Under the pieces are notes generated by a model. The model was not told where the DNA came from. It ran no database searches and saw nothing but the letters and a program-made list of their open reading frames with translations. This document shows, piece by piece, positions 28,472 to 37,202 of a stretch of DNA of 64,000 nucleotides. How positions within the stretch are numbered: the first letter of the stretch is position 1; each line of letters opens with the position of its first letter. The stretch covers positions 27,520-91,519 of the forward strand of contig CAYPWY010000007.1 of NCBI GenBank assembly GCA_964414835.1. The letters run 5' to 3'. Source of the DNA: Eshraghiella sp964414835. Its GTDB lineage: Bacteria; Bacillota; Clostridia; Lachnospirales; Lachnospiraceae. A program made the position numbers and the translations under genes.

Positions 28472-29296
28472 ATGGCAGACATTATGCAGATGATTGAGGA
28501 CGCGGCATCCTATATTAAAGACCGCATTGATTTTACACCTGAGATTGCAATAATTCTCGGTTCAGGACTGGGACCTCTGGCTAAGGAGGTCACTGACCCG
28601 GTTGTTATGAAATATTCCGACATTCCCCATTTTAAGGCATCAACAGTTGCAGGACATGCCGGTGAGCTTATAGCAGGAACCGTTGAAGGGCGCAGTGTGC
28701 TTGTTATGAATGGACGCTTTCATTATTATGAGGGTCATACTATGGATGTGGTCACACTTCCCATACGCGTTTTTGCCAGACTGGGTATTAAGAATTTGAT
28801 TGTCACCAATGCCGCCGGAGGAATCAAGGATTCCCTGCATCCCGGTCAGATTATGCTTATCAATGACCACCTGAGTTTTATGTGTCAGTCGCCTCTCATT
28901 GGTTCTAATCTTGATGAGTTCGGCGTGCGTTTCCCTGATATGACGGAGGTTTATACCAAATCGCTTATTAAGCTTGCACACCGCATCGCTGATGATAACG
29001 GCATTGATGTTCAGGAAGGTGTATACTGCTATTTCCGGGGGCCCCAATATGAAACTCCGGCAGAGATACGTGCCGTCCGTATGCTTGGTGCCGATGCTGC
29101 CGGAATGTCTACCGTTCCTGAGGCGATTACGGCAAGACACTGCGGTATGAGGATTCTCGGCATATCCCTCATTACCAACAAAGCCGCCGGACTTGGCGGC
29201 ACAGGGCTTTCACATGCCGAGGTTACCGATATTGCCCACCGCGCTGAGCAAAACATGGTAACACTGGTAAAAAATATAATTGGCGAGTGGAAATAA
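28472..29296 (+). CDS. punA: Purine nucleoside phosphorylase
   Basis: 274 residues of the trimeric PNP family (MTAP/PNP), cleaving inosine and guanosine with phosphate for salvage. Motifs: ILGSGLGPLAKEV phosphate loop, GRFHYYEGH, TNAAGGI, GPQYETPAEIR with the base-pocket Glu, and GMSTVPEAITARH. Start at 28472 rather than an in-frame ATG at 28451 because of the GAGGT site between them. Followed after two bases by the ABC-F gene. Confidence 0.95.
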   Translation: MADIMQMIEDAASYIKDRIDFTPEIAIILGSGLGPLAKEVTDPVVMKYSDIPHFKASTVAGHAGELIAGTVEGRSVLVMNGRFHYYEGHTMDVVTLPIRVFARLGIKNLIVTNAAGGIKDSLHPGQIMLINDHLSFMCQSPLIGSNLDEFGVRFPDMTEVYTKSLIKLAHRIADDNGIDVQEGVYCYFRGPQYETPAEIRAVRMLGADAAGMSTVPEAITARHCGMRILGISLITNKAAGLGGTGLSHAEVTDIAHRAEQNMVTLVKNIIGEWK

Positions 29297-29298
29297 TT

Positions 29299-31206
29299 AT
29301 GGTTTTGAATTGCAGCAATATATGTAAAACTTTCATAGCAGATGAGATACTGCACAATGTATCTTTTCATATAGAAGAGGGAGAAAAAGCCGCCATCGTA
29401 GGAATTAACGGTGCAGGCAAATCTACTCTGTTAAAAATTATTATGAATGAGCTTGATGCTGACAGCGGCATTGTAACAATAGCAAAGGAACACACCATAG
29501 GCTATCTTGCCCAGCATCAGGACATCTCCTCGGACAGAACCATCTATCAGGAGGTCATGACCGTCAAAAAGGATATTGTTGACTTGGAGCTGACCCTAAG
29601 GTCATTGGAACATCAGATGAAACACGCAGAAGGTCAGGAGCTTGAAAAGCTTCTTAATACTTACACTTTGCGTAATCACGAATTTGAACAGCAGAACGGC
29701 TATGCCGCACGCAGCGAGGTTGTAGGCGTATTAAAAGGTCTTGGTTTTACGGAAAAGGAGTTTGACAAAAGAATATCACTGCTGTCCGGCGGTGAAAAAA
29801 CACGAGTTTCCCTCAGCAAGCTTTTGCTGAGCAAACCGGACATTCTTCTTTTGGATGAGCCTACCAATCACCTTGACCTGCCGTCAATTGCATGGCTGGA
29901 GACATACCTTACCAATTATGCAGGCAGCGTTGTAATCGTGGCTCATGACAGGTATTTTCTCGATAAGATAGTCGACAAAATCATAGAGCTTGACAACGGT
30001 ATATGCACTGTATATTCGGGAACATATTCGGATTATTCAGCCAAACGCGCCCAGGTAAGGGCTGCACGTCTCAAGGCTTACTATAATAACCAGCGTGAAA
30101 TCAGACATCAGCAGGAAGTTATCGACAAACTCAAATCATTTAACCGTGAGAAATCCATAAAGCGTGCAGAGAGCCGTGAAAAAATGCTTGCCAAAATGGA
30201 CGTAGTTGAAAAGCCTCTTGAAGATTCCGACGGAATGCATTTTAAACTTGAACCGGCAGTCATAAGCGGCAATGATGTACTAAGCGTAACAGGTCTTACC
30301 AAAAGCTTTGGAGAGCGGACTCTTTTCAGTAATATTGATTTTGAAATAAAGCGCGGAGAGCGTGTTGCACTTATAGGTGCCAACGGAACAGGCAAAACTA
30401 CCATTCTTAAAATAATCAACGGGCTTTGTGAAGCTGACGGCGGCGTTGTCAGACTTGGCGCCAATGTGGAATGCGGCTACTATGACCAGGAGCACAATGT
30501 TCTGGATATGGATAAAACTCTTTTTGACGAAATATCGGATACATATCCCGATATGAATAATACCAAGATACGCAATGTTCTTGCGGCTTTTCTTTTTACG
30601 GATGACGATGTGTTCAAGCGCATCGGCGACTTAAGCGGAGGTGAACGAGGCAGAGTACTGCTTGCCAAGCTTATGCTGTCCAACTCCAATCTTCTTCTTT
30701 TGGACGAGCCCACCAACCACCTTGATATCAATTCCAAGGAAATATTAGAGGAAGCGCTTAATAATTACACCGGCACCTGTTTTTTCGTGTCCCACGACAG
30801 ATATTTTATCAATTCGGTTGCCACCCGTATTCTTGACTTGCAAAATTGCACCATAACTAATTATATAGGCAATTATGACTACTATCTGGAGAAATCCGTC
30901 GCCTCTGCTTCAATCCAGAATCAGAGCACAGCTTCTGATTTTGCTGTTGTATCTACAGCCAAGGAAGACCGCCTTATCAAAAAAGAGGAACAGGCAAGGG
31001 AGCGCAGACGGCTCAATGAAATCGCCAGAATTGAGTCCAGAATATCGGATATAGACAGGCTCATTGAAGAAACAGACATTGAGCTTTCCAACGAACAGGT
31101 ATACACCGACCACAATAAGTCGTCAGAGCTTAGCAGTAACCGGGAAAAGCTCATAGCCGAACAGGAGGAATTATATATCCAATGGGAAAGTCTGGAAAAC
31201 TCCTGA
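29299..31206 (+). CDS. ABC-F family ATPase
   Basis: 635-residue soluble protein with two ABC cassettes and no membrane domain. Walker A GINGAGKST and GANGTGKTT; signatures LSGGEKTRVSLSKL and LSGGERGRVLLAKL; both LLLDEPTNHLD boxes. The inter-domain linker (about 240-310) and a C-terminal coiled coil (about 555-635) fit ribosome-acting ABC-F factors that relieve stalling or protect against ribosome-targeting antibiotics. Subtype cannot be fixed here. Confidence 0.93.
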   Translation: MVLNCSNICKTFIADEILHNVSFHIEEGEKAAIVGINGAGKSTLLKIIMNELDADSGIVTIAKEHTIGYLAQHQDISSDRTIYQEVMTVKKDIVDLELTLRSLEHQMKHAEGQELEKLLNTYTLRNHEFEQQNGYAARSEVVGVLKGLGFTEKEFDKRISLLSGGEKTRVSLSKLLLSKPDILLLDEPTNHLDLPSIAWLETYLTNYAGSVVIVAHDRYFLDKIVDKIIELDNGICTVYSGTYSDYSAKRAQVRAARLKAYYNNQREIRHQQEVIDKLKSFNREKSIKRAESREKMLAKMDVVEKPLEDSDGMHFKLEPAVISGNDVLSVTGLTKSFGERTLFSNIDFEIKRGERVALIGANGTGKTTILKIINGLCEADGGVVRLGANVECGYYDQEHNVLDMDKTLFDEISDTYPDMNNTKIRNVLAAFLFTDDDVFKRIGDLSGGERGRVLLAKLMLSNSNLLLLDEPTNHLDINSKEILEEALNNYTGTCFFVSHDRYFINSVATRILDLQNCTITNYIGNYDYYLEKSVASASIQNQSTASDFAVVSTAKEDRLIKKEEQARERRRLNEIARIESRISDIDRLIEETDIELSNEQVYTDHNKSSELSSNREKLIAEQEELYIQWESLENS

Positions 31207-31224
31207 TTACATATATCAGGCACA

Positions 31225-31266
31225 AAAACGGCATTGCAGCAGTTGTTACTGAGGCAATGCCGTTTT
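31225..31266. terminator. Bidirectional terminator
   Basis: 13-base perfect stem AAAACGGCATTGC (31225-31237) and GCAATGCCGTTTT (31254-31266). It serves the ABC-F gene on the plus strand and the GNAT gene on the minus strand. Confidence 0.9.
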
Positions 31267-31267
31267 G

Positions 31268-31699
31268 TTATTCCAAACCGGATTTGTCAATATAAATTAT
31301 CATTCCCGGACCAAGTCCCTCCGTAGGTCTTGCCGTAAATCCATGCTGTATATAAAACTGTTCTCGTCCCTTGGCACACATCAGACAAAGCATCATACGC
31401 GTACCCGGCTGTGTAATTCCCTTAACATAATCCTTAAGCATTCTCAAAATACTTCCGCCTATATTATGCCCTTGCGCCTCAGGAAGTACAACCAAATCCT
31501 GAATATATGAAACAACTGCGCCGTCTCCGACAATTCTTCCCATACCCACAGGTTCTCCATCAACATACGCGCACAAGGTATACAGAGCATTCTTTAGTGC
31601 CCATTCCGCCTGATTTCTCGATAACTCTATCCATCCTACCCTGTGCCTTAACATAAGGTATGTATCCACATCAAGCTGATTTTCTCTTATCTCTAACAT
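31268..31699 (-). CDS. GNAT family N-acetyltransferase
   Basis: 143-residue acetyl-CoA-dependent acetyltransferase. Acetyl-CoA loop in DLVVLPEAQGHNIGGSILRML (the Q-x-x-x-I-G variant of the usual R/Q-x-x-G-x-G), then FYIQHGF near the C-terminus. Substrate unknown. Convergent with the ABC-F gene and about 25 bases downstream of the NYN gene, likely co-transcribed with it. Confidence 0.88.
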   Translation of the reverse strand: MLEIRENQLDVDTYLMLRHRVGWIELSRNQAEWALKNALYTLCAYVDGEPVGMGRIVGDGAVVSYIQDLVVLPEAQGHNIGGSILRMLKDYVKGITQPGTRMMLCLMCAKGREQFYIQHGFTARPTEGLGPGMIIYIDKSGLE

Positions 31700-31723
31700 A
31701 ATAAGCCTCTTTCAAACGACTGA

Positions 31724-32470
31724 TTATTTTATCCCGAAGCTTTCGTTTATACGCTTCCAGTCTGCCTTGAGAATACGCTGATTACGTCCTCTGAATTCCG
31801 ATTTTTCCTCGTACAGATATTTCTGGCTCAAAAGTCCATCCAGTGTAGCCTGTATACGCTCCTTAGGAATTTTATTATACTCAGACACACCTTTGACCGT
31901 CTTCCAATATGTGGCAACCTTATTCATGCTTTTAAGTCTTTTGAGCGAATCAAGTATCAGGTCGATATAAAACTGCTGCTCCTGAACCTGTCTCGGCATC
32001 TCAACATATGAGTTGGCCGATGACTTAAGCTTATTGCTGAGGGCATGTTTAACAGCATATATAATAACCTTCTTATTAAGCTCCCGCAGGTACTGCACTG
32101 CAAGATTAAAATGTCCATCACCTGTAAAAATAATAAACACATCAGGAGAATTTTTCTTAGCAGCTTCTCTGTAAATTGCATCAAGAATAATAAAATCTGT
32201 AAAATCTTTATCAACGCCGTCTTTCATACTGGCTGTATGTATAACGTTCTTGGTATATTTGCCAAGCTTATCAAGTTCAGGGCCTATAACCCGGTTATTA
32301 AAATCTCCGTAAAAATATAATTTCTGAATCTTATATTCACTGCGTATTTCATTATACCATTCCTCTACATTGGGAACCATATTAAACTTGTTGGTATATG
32401 AATAAAACCAATGCTCATAATCCACAAATGCTGCCGCTGTCTGTTTTCTGCTGATTCCAAATAATCCCAC
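31724..32470 (-). CDS. NYN (PIN-like) domain protein
   Basis: 248 residues, GTG start (MGLFGISRKQ) with GGAGGAGAAAG 6 bases away. The NYN fold spans about residues 14-165: acidic motif AAFVDYEHW, conserved Asp residues in DKDFTDFIIL and FTGDGHF. Such domains are predicted metal-dependent ribonucleases. The C-terminal 80 residues look like a winged helix (YNKIPKERIQATLDGLLSQKYL), perhaps binding nucleic acid. No partner toxin or antitoxin gene is visible. Confidence 0.82.
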   Translation of the reverse strand: MGLFGISRKQTAAAFVDYEHWFYSYTNKFNMVPNVEEWYNEIRSEYKIQKLYFYGDFNNRVIGPELDKLGKYTKNVIHTASMKDGVDKDFTDFIILDAIYREAAKKNSPDVFIIFTGDGHFNLAVQYLRELNKKVIIYAVKHALSNKLKSSANSYVEMPRQVQEQQFYIDLILDSLKRLKSMNKVATYWKTVKGVSEYNKIPKERIQATLDGLLSQKYLYEEKSEFRGRNQRILKADWKRINESFGIK

Positions 32471-32567
32471 CTTTCTCCTCCTTTCTTAAATAATATGTAT
32501 GTCCAAAGACATATCGCTTTTATTATATAACTTTGGTTTGTCTTTTGCAACACAAAATAAAAAGCGG

Positions 32568-32611
32568 CACAAGATGTTGTGTATTTTTTTGTATTTTTAA
32601 CAACATCTTGT
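32568..32611 (+). promoter_or_regulatory. Tandem NrdR-like boxes
   Basis: Two short palindromes, CACAAGATGTTGTG (32568-32581) and ACAACATCTTGT (32600-32611), with centres 31 bases apart. This is three helical turns, the arrangement NrdR uses. The second box borders the -35 of the nrdD promoter. The two boxes are also inverse copies of one another (12 bases perfect), so a hairpin is possible in principle. Confidence 0.75.
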
Positions 32612-32639
32612 AGACACTCACCAGATATAGTGTTATAAT
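32611..32639 (+). promoter_or_regulatory. nrdD promoter
   Basis: TAGACA (32611-32616), 17 bases, TATAAT (32634-32639) with an extended -10 TG at 32631-32632. The start lies about 110 bases before the nrdD ATG, leaving an AT-rich leader in which nothing further was recognised. Confidence 0.7.
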
Positions 32640-32753
32640 GTTAACCATAGTACATTATATTGTGATTTTTTGTGAATTTACATATCAGGGTTTGATGCCC
32701 AATATATACACATAAATTAATTATTAAAAAAAAGGTTTGTTCAGGAGGATGTT

Positions 32754-34880
32754 ATGAAAGTAATCAAAAGAGATGGCAGAGAGGTTAATTATGACCGCAA
32801 CAAAATTATAATTGCCATTCAAAAAGCCAATGATGAGGTACCATTCAGCGAGAAGATTTCCGATGATAAAATTCATGGTATTGTGGCTTCAATCGAGAAG
32901 CTTGGCGCAAGCACTCTTCAGGTAGAAGAAATTCAGGATATTATTGAACAGAAGCTTATGGCTGAACGCAAATTTGTTCTTGCCAAAACCTACATTATAT
33001 ACCGCTATCAGCGTGAAATGGTTCGTAAATCCAATACAACCGACGAATCAATTCTCGGACTTATCCAGCAGACCAACAAATACGCAATGGAAGAAAACTC
33101 CAACAAAAACGCCGCAGTTGCATCAACCCAGCGTGACCTTATTGCCGGTGAAGTTTCAAGAGACCTGACCAAAAGGCTTCTTCTCCCTGAGAAAATTTCA
33201 AAGGCTCATGATGAAGGCATAATACATTTTCACGATGCGGATTATTATGTTCAGTCTATTTTCAACTGCTGTCTCATCAACATAAGCGATATGCTGGACA
33301 ACGGCACTGTCATGAACGGCAAAATGATTGAAAGCCCTAAGAGTTTTCAGGTTGCATGTACTGTCATGACTCAGATAATATCTGCCGTTGCAAGCAGTCA
33401 GTATGGCGGACAGTCGGTTGACATAAGCCATCTCGGAAAATATCTGCGCAAAACAAAGGATAAATACCGCAAGCGCTATTCAGAGGAATTTGCCGGAGTA
33501 TTTACACCTGAACAGATTGAAAAAATAGCTTCAGACAGGATGTTGGACGAGCTTAAGTCAGGTGTTCAGACAATCCAATATCAGATAAACACACTTATGA
33601 CCACCAACGGTCAGTCACCTTTTGTGACACTTTTCCTTAATCTTAAAGAGGATGACCCTTATGTTGATGAAGTTGCACTTATTATAGAAGAAATACTTAA
33701 ACAGAGGATTCAGGGAATCAAAAACAAAGCCGGCGTTTATGTTACCCCTGCTTTCCCTAAGCTTATATATGTACTCGATGAGCACAACTGTCTCAAGGGC
33801 GGAAAATATGATTATCTTACCAAGCTTGCTGTTGAGTGTTCTTCCAAAAGAATGTATCCTGACTATATATCAGCCAAAAAGATGCGAGAAAACTATGAGG
33901 GTCAGGTATTCAGTTGTATGGGCTGCCGTTCCTTCTTAAGCCCTTGGAAGGATGAAAACGGCAATTATAAATGGGAAGGACGTTTCAATCAGGGGGTTGT
34001 CAGCCTTAACCTTCCTCAGATTGGTATTATTGCCCAAGGCAATGAAGAACTTTTCTGGGAACTTATGGAAGAAAGGCTTTCAATCTGTTTTGAGGCGTTG
34101 ATGTGCAGACACAAATCACTTGAAGGCACACTTTCCGATGTAAGTCCTATACATTGGCAGTATGGCGCCATAGCAAGGCTTGAGCCCGGTCAGACAATCG
34201 ACAGTCTCCTCCACGGCGGCTACTCTACTATCTCATTGGGATATATCGGTCTTTACGAGGTCACAAAGCTTATGACAGGTGTAAGCCACACTGACCCTAA
34301 GGGTACTGAATTTGCAATGAAGGTTATGAGAAGACTTCGCGAAGCTTGTGATACATGGAAGCGCAACACCGGTATCGGTTTCGGTCTTTACGGAACCCCT
34401 GCCGAATCACTGTGTTACAGATTTGCAGAGATTGACCGTAAAAAGTACGGGGATATAAAGGATATTACAGACAAGGGTTATTACACCAACTCATATCATG
34501 TTGATGTCCGTGAAAAAATTGATGCTTTCAGTAAATTCCGATTTGAAAGCCAGTTCCAGACTATTTCCAGCGGCGGCGCAATCTCATATGTAGAGATTCC
34601 TAACCTGAGACATAACCTTCCTGCACTGGAAGAAATTGTTAAATTTATTTATGATAATATACAGTATGCTGAATTTAACACCAAATCGGATTATTGTCAG
34701 GTATGCGGTTTTGACGGCGAGATTATTATCAACGACAAGCTTGAATGGGAATGCCCTCAGTGCCATAACAAGGACCACAATAAGATGAATGTTACAAGAA
34801 GAACCTGCGGCTATCTGGGCGAGAATTTCTGGAATGTGGGCAAAACCAAAGAAATCAATTCACGTGTACTTCACATTTAG
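32754..34880 (+). CDS. nrdD: Anaerobic ribonucleoside-triphosphate reductase
   Basis: 708-residue class III reductase, oxygen-sensitive glycyl radical enzyme making dNTPs. An N-terminal ATP cone (MKVIKRDGREVNYDRNKI, about 1-90) is followed by the catalytic barrel with FSCMGCRS and, near the C-terminus, a Zn site in CQVCGFDGE and CPQCHNK. The radical Gly lies in RRTCGYLGENFWN (about residue 686). AGGAGG ribosome site. It is activated by NrdG encoded next to it. Confidence 0.97.
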   Translation: MKVIKRDGREVNYDRNKIIIAIQKANDEVPFSEKISDDKIHGIVASIEKLGASTLQVEEIQDIIEQKLMAERKFVLAKTYIIYRYQREMVRKSNTTDESILGLIQQTNKYAMEENSNKNAAVASTQRDLIAGEVSRDLTKRLLLPEKISKAHDEGIIHFHDADYYVQSIFNCCLINISDMLDNGTVMNGKMIESPKSFQVACTVMTQIISAVASSQYGGQSVDISHLGKYLRKTKDKYRKRYSEEFAGVFTPEQIEKIASDRMLDELKSGVQTIQYQINTLMTTNGQSPFVTLFLNLKEDDPYVDEVALIIEEILKQRIQGIKNKAGVYVTPAFPKLIYVLDEHNCLKGGKYDYLTKLAVECSSKRMYPDYISAKKMRENYEGQVFSCMGCRSFLSPWKDENGNYKWEGRFNQGVVSLNLPQIGIIAQGNEELFWELMEERLSICFEALMCRHKSLEGTLSDVSPIHWQYGAIARLEPGQTIDSLLHGGYSTISLGYIGLYEVTKLMTGVSHTDPKGTEFAMKVMRRLREACDTWKRNTGIGFGLYGTPAESLCYRFAEIDRKKYGDIKDITDKGYYTNSYHVDVREKIDAFSKFRFESQFQTISSGGAISYVEIPNLRHNLPALEEIVKFIYDNIQYAEFNTKSDYCQVCGFDGEIIINDKLEWECPQCHNKDHNKMNVTRRTCGYLGENFWNVGKTKEINSRVLHI

Positions 34881-34889
34881 AGGATGTTT

Positions 34890-35447
34890 ATGAACTATGC
34901 AGATATAAAACTTTTTGATGCCGCCAACGGTCCCGGAATAAGAATTTCACTTTTTGTAAGCGGCTGTACACACAGATGCAAAGGGTGTTTTAACCAAGAG
35001 GCTTGGGATTTTTCTTACGGTAAGGCATTCACCAAAAAAGAAACTGACTATATCATAGAGCAGCTGGCACCTGCTCATATAAGCGGACTTACCATCTTGG
35101 GCGGAGAGCCAATGGACCCTGCAAATCAGCCTGGAATACTTCCGCTGCTGCGAAAAGTCCGTGAAGTGTACGGCAATACAAAAAGCATCTGGATTTTTAC
35201 GGGATACCTTTTTGACAGGGACATCCTTGGGACTATGGTAAAAGAACTTCCATGCACCGAGGAAATCCTGAAATACGTTGATGTTATGATGGACGGTCCT
35301 TTTATAGAGGAACGTAAGGATTTGAATGCGTATTTCAGAGGTTCTGATAACCAGCGTGCAATTCTTGTTCAGGAAACTTTAGCAGACAACGGTGAGCTTC
35401 ATTTCTGGCAGCCTATTGAACCGCAGTACGTTTATCCGTCAACCTAA
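34890..35447 (+). CDS. nrdG: Anaerobic RNR activating enzyme
   Basis: 185-residue radical SAM activase that installs the glycyl radical on NrdD. N-terminal SGCTHRCKGCFN carries the CxxxCxxC cluster motif, then TILGGEPMDP. The start at 34890 is preferred to an ATG 6 bases earlier that abuts the GAGG site. Nine bases separate it from nrdD. Confidence 0.95.
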   Translation: MNYADIKLFDAANGPGIRISLFVSGCTHRCKGCFNQEAWDFSYGKAFTKKETDYIIEQLAPAHISGLTILGGEPMDPANQPGILPLLRKVREVYGNTKSIWIFTGYLFDRDILGTMVKELPCTEEILKYVDVMMDGPFIEERKDLNAYFRGSDNQRAILVQETLADNGELHFWQPIEPQYVYPST

Positions 35448-35536
35448 TCCGGCTTTTCCGGGTTCAGATACACATGGATATATTATATATAATATTGCGT
35501 ATAGTATTTTATACTTATAATTAAGGAGATTTACGA

Positions 35537-35983
35537 ATGACAGCTGACATAAAAGTTAAGAAACTCAATGAAAATGCAATTTTACCTACATACGGTTCAG
35601 AATATGCCGCAGGTGCTGATTTATACGCATGTATGGAGCAGTCCATCACTATTGCGCCCCACGAGACTGTTATGATACATACCGGTCTTGCCATGGAAAT
35701 TCCTGAAGGCTATGCCGGTCTTATATACCCAAGAAGCGGAATGGCTTCCAAACGCCACTTGGCTCCAGCCAACAAGGTAGGCGTTGTTGACCCTGACTAC
35801 AGAGGCGAATTTATGATAGCCCTTCACAATCATTCCAATGAGGAACAGACTGTTGAACCGGGAGAAAGAATTGCCCAGCTTGTTATTACTCCGTTTATTA
35901 CGGCAGCTTTTAAGGAAACCGACCAACTTGACGAGACCGTAAGAGGTGCCGGAGGCTTCGGAAGTACCGGATACGGAAAGTAA
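35537..35983 (+). CDS. dut: dUTP diphosphatase
   Basis: 148-residue trimeric dUTPase. All five motifs are seen: AAGADLYA, PRSGMA, GVVDPDYRGEF, ERIAQLVI and the C-terminal RGAGGFGSTGYG. It keeps dUTP low and makes dUMP for thymidylate synthesis. AAGGAG lies 8 bases before the ATG; its functional link with nrdDG is dNTP supply, but an 89-base gap with a -10-like sequence suggests its own promoter. Confidence 0.96.
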   Translation: MTADIKVKKLNENAILPTYGSEYAAGADLYACMEQSITIAPHETVMIHTGLAMEIPEGYAGLIYPRSGMASKRHLAPANKVGVVDPDYRGEFMIALHNHSNEEQTVEPGERIAQLVITPFITAAFKETDQLDETVRGAGGFGSTGYGK

Positions 35984-35989
35984 AAACAC

Positions 35990-36040
35990 AAAACCCCTGC
36001 CGCAGAAATATGAAATTGGGGAATCTGTGGCAGGGGTTTT
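35990..36040. terminator. Bidirectional terminator after dut
   Basis: 16-base stem AAAACCCCTGCCGCAG (35990-36005) and CTGTGGCAGGGGTTTT (36025-36040), one G-U wobble. Shared by dut and the convergent lipoprotein gene. Confidence 0.92.
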
Positions 36041-36071
36041 ATATTAATCAATGCTATACCGAAAATCAATT

Positions 36072-36803
36072 TCATTCATAACTCTCAATTAATTCAACTG
36101 CTGTAACATGCATCGTGTCGGAATTATAGGTAACTTTGACTCTGTCGCCAACAGTAATTATTTGTATAATATGACCTTCAGAATCTGTAAAATTATCATT
36201 CATTTCACTGCTATAACCGCAAAATCCGAATATGTCACCAAATATTTCCTGTGTCATATATTCATCCTCTGTACTATCCGGATAATATATTATTTCACAA
36301 TCTGTCCCTGCTGCTCCATTTTCAAGACTCTCATTGATATTTTCTTTGTCCCCGTCTCTTATTAAATTTGTTATCGGTCCAACAGTTCCATAAAAAGTGT
36401 AATCATTATTATATTCTGATACAGACTTGTATTCTTCGGCTTTCAAAATAATATCATCATCCGTCAAATATCTGTCTCCGTCAAAAATGGCGTAATTAAA
36501 ATCCTGTCTATCCTTAACATTCATACTGCCATCATAGTGTATGACGGAACCGCTATATTCTATGATTACATCTGTCCCCTCCGCAAAATCGGTACCGCAT
36601 TTGTCAACAATCATAGGATATTTCGTATCGGAACATAAATTCACAACATATTCTGTCTCTCTGTTTTCCCTGATAATCCCAATACATTTCTTTATGGCAG
36701 ACTCACTGTCGATTCCATTATCAACCTGCGCTTCACCATTTTTCTCAGCGCAGCCTGAACACAATATTATGACTGCTGCTGCAACCAACATCCACCTATT
36801 CAT
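36072..36803 (-). CDS. Putative lipoprotein of unknown function
   Basis: 243 residues. Signal peptide MNRWMLVAAAVIILCSGC with a lipobox-like CSGC, so probably anchored to the outer face of the membrane. The mature part is acidic; two beta-rich stretches (VIIEYSGSV and a C-terminal GDRVKVTYNSDTMHVTAVELIES) resemble small OB-like DUF3221-type domains, but the family is not certain. It follows the peptidase-like gene by 20 bases, probably in one operon, and ends at the dut terminator. Confidence 0.75.
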   Translation of the reverse strand: MNRWMLVAAAVIILCSGCAEKNGEAQVDNGIDSESAIKKCIGIIRENRETEYVVNLCSDTKYPMIVDKCGTDFAEGTDVIIEYSGSVIHYDGSMNVKDRQDFNYAIFDGDRYLTDDDIILKAEEYKSVSEYNNDYTFYGTVGPITNLIRDGDKENINESLENGAAGTDCEIIYYPDSTEDEYMTQEIFGDIFGFCGYSSEMNDNFTDSEGHIIQIITVGDRVKVTYNSDTMHVTAVELIESYE

Positions 36804-36823
36804 AACCTCTTATACTCCCTTCA

Positions 36824-37120
36824 TTATTTACAAAAATTATAAAACATGCCATTACATTTATAATAAAAATTATTTCCGGAATAATAGTACAACCTACTAT
36901 CCGCATTATTTCCAATTACTGATAAATCCAAATAATTTAACACATATCCAGATTCAATATTTGGATCCATGTAAATATATCCATATGATTGGCTTATTCT
37001 AAATGCTCCGCAAAGTACAATAACATGATACACATCTACATCATAATCTTCACAAGAAATCCCTTGCATATTACACATTATTGGACTGCCGCCACTTAAT
37101 ACAGATAATACATTTACCAT
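36824..37120 (-). CDS. C-terminal half of a papain-like (C39-type) peptidase
   Basis: 98 residues. The pattern GGSPIMCNMQGI, then YHVIVLCGAF and YGYIYMDPN, matches the second half of papain-like bacterial peptidases (C39_2/C70 type), where the catalytic His lies in H(A/V)(V/I)VL.G and the Asp/Asn in (Y/I)..DP. The Cys-bearing first half is missing and is not found upstream in any frame. Yet it has an AAGGGG ribosome site and a good promoter, so it may be expressed. No signal peptide. The C-terminus is rich in Tyr and Asn. Either a decayed remnant or a small inactive homologue. Confidence 0.55.
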   Translation of the reverse strand: MVNVLSVLSGGSPIMCNMQGISCEDYDVDVYHVIVLCGAFRISQSYGYIYMDPNIESGYVLNYLDLSVIGNNADSRLYYYSGNNFYYKCNGMFYNFCK

Positions 37121-37154
37121 ATATACTGCCCCTTAACGGAAAATTATCAAGTAT

Positions 37155-37192
37155 AAAATACCATATATTTCACTATGTGTCAACGTTGTCAC
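37155..37192 (-). promoter_or_regulatory. Promoter and near-palindrome of the peptidase-like/lipoprotein pair
   Basis: Minus strand TTGACA (37178-37183), 17 bases, TATTTT (37155-37160). A near-palindrome GTGTCAACGTTGTCAC (37177-37192, perfect core CAACGTTG) covers the -35 and is a candidate operator. Confidence 0.6.
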
Positions 37193-37202
37193 TATTAAAC
37201 TG

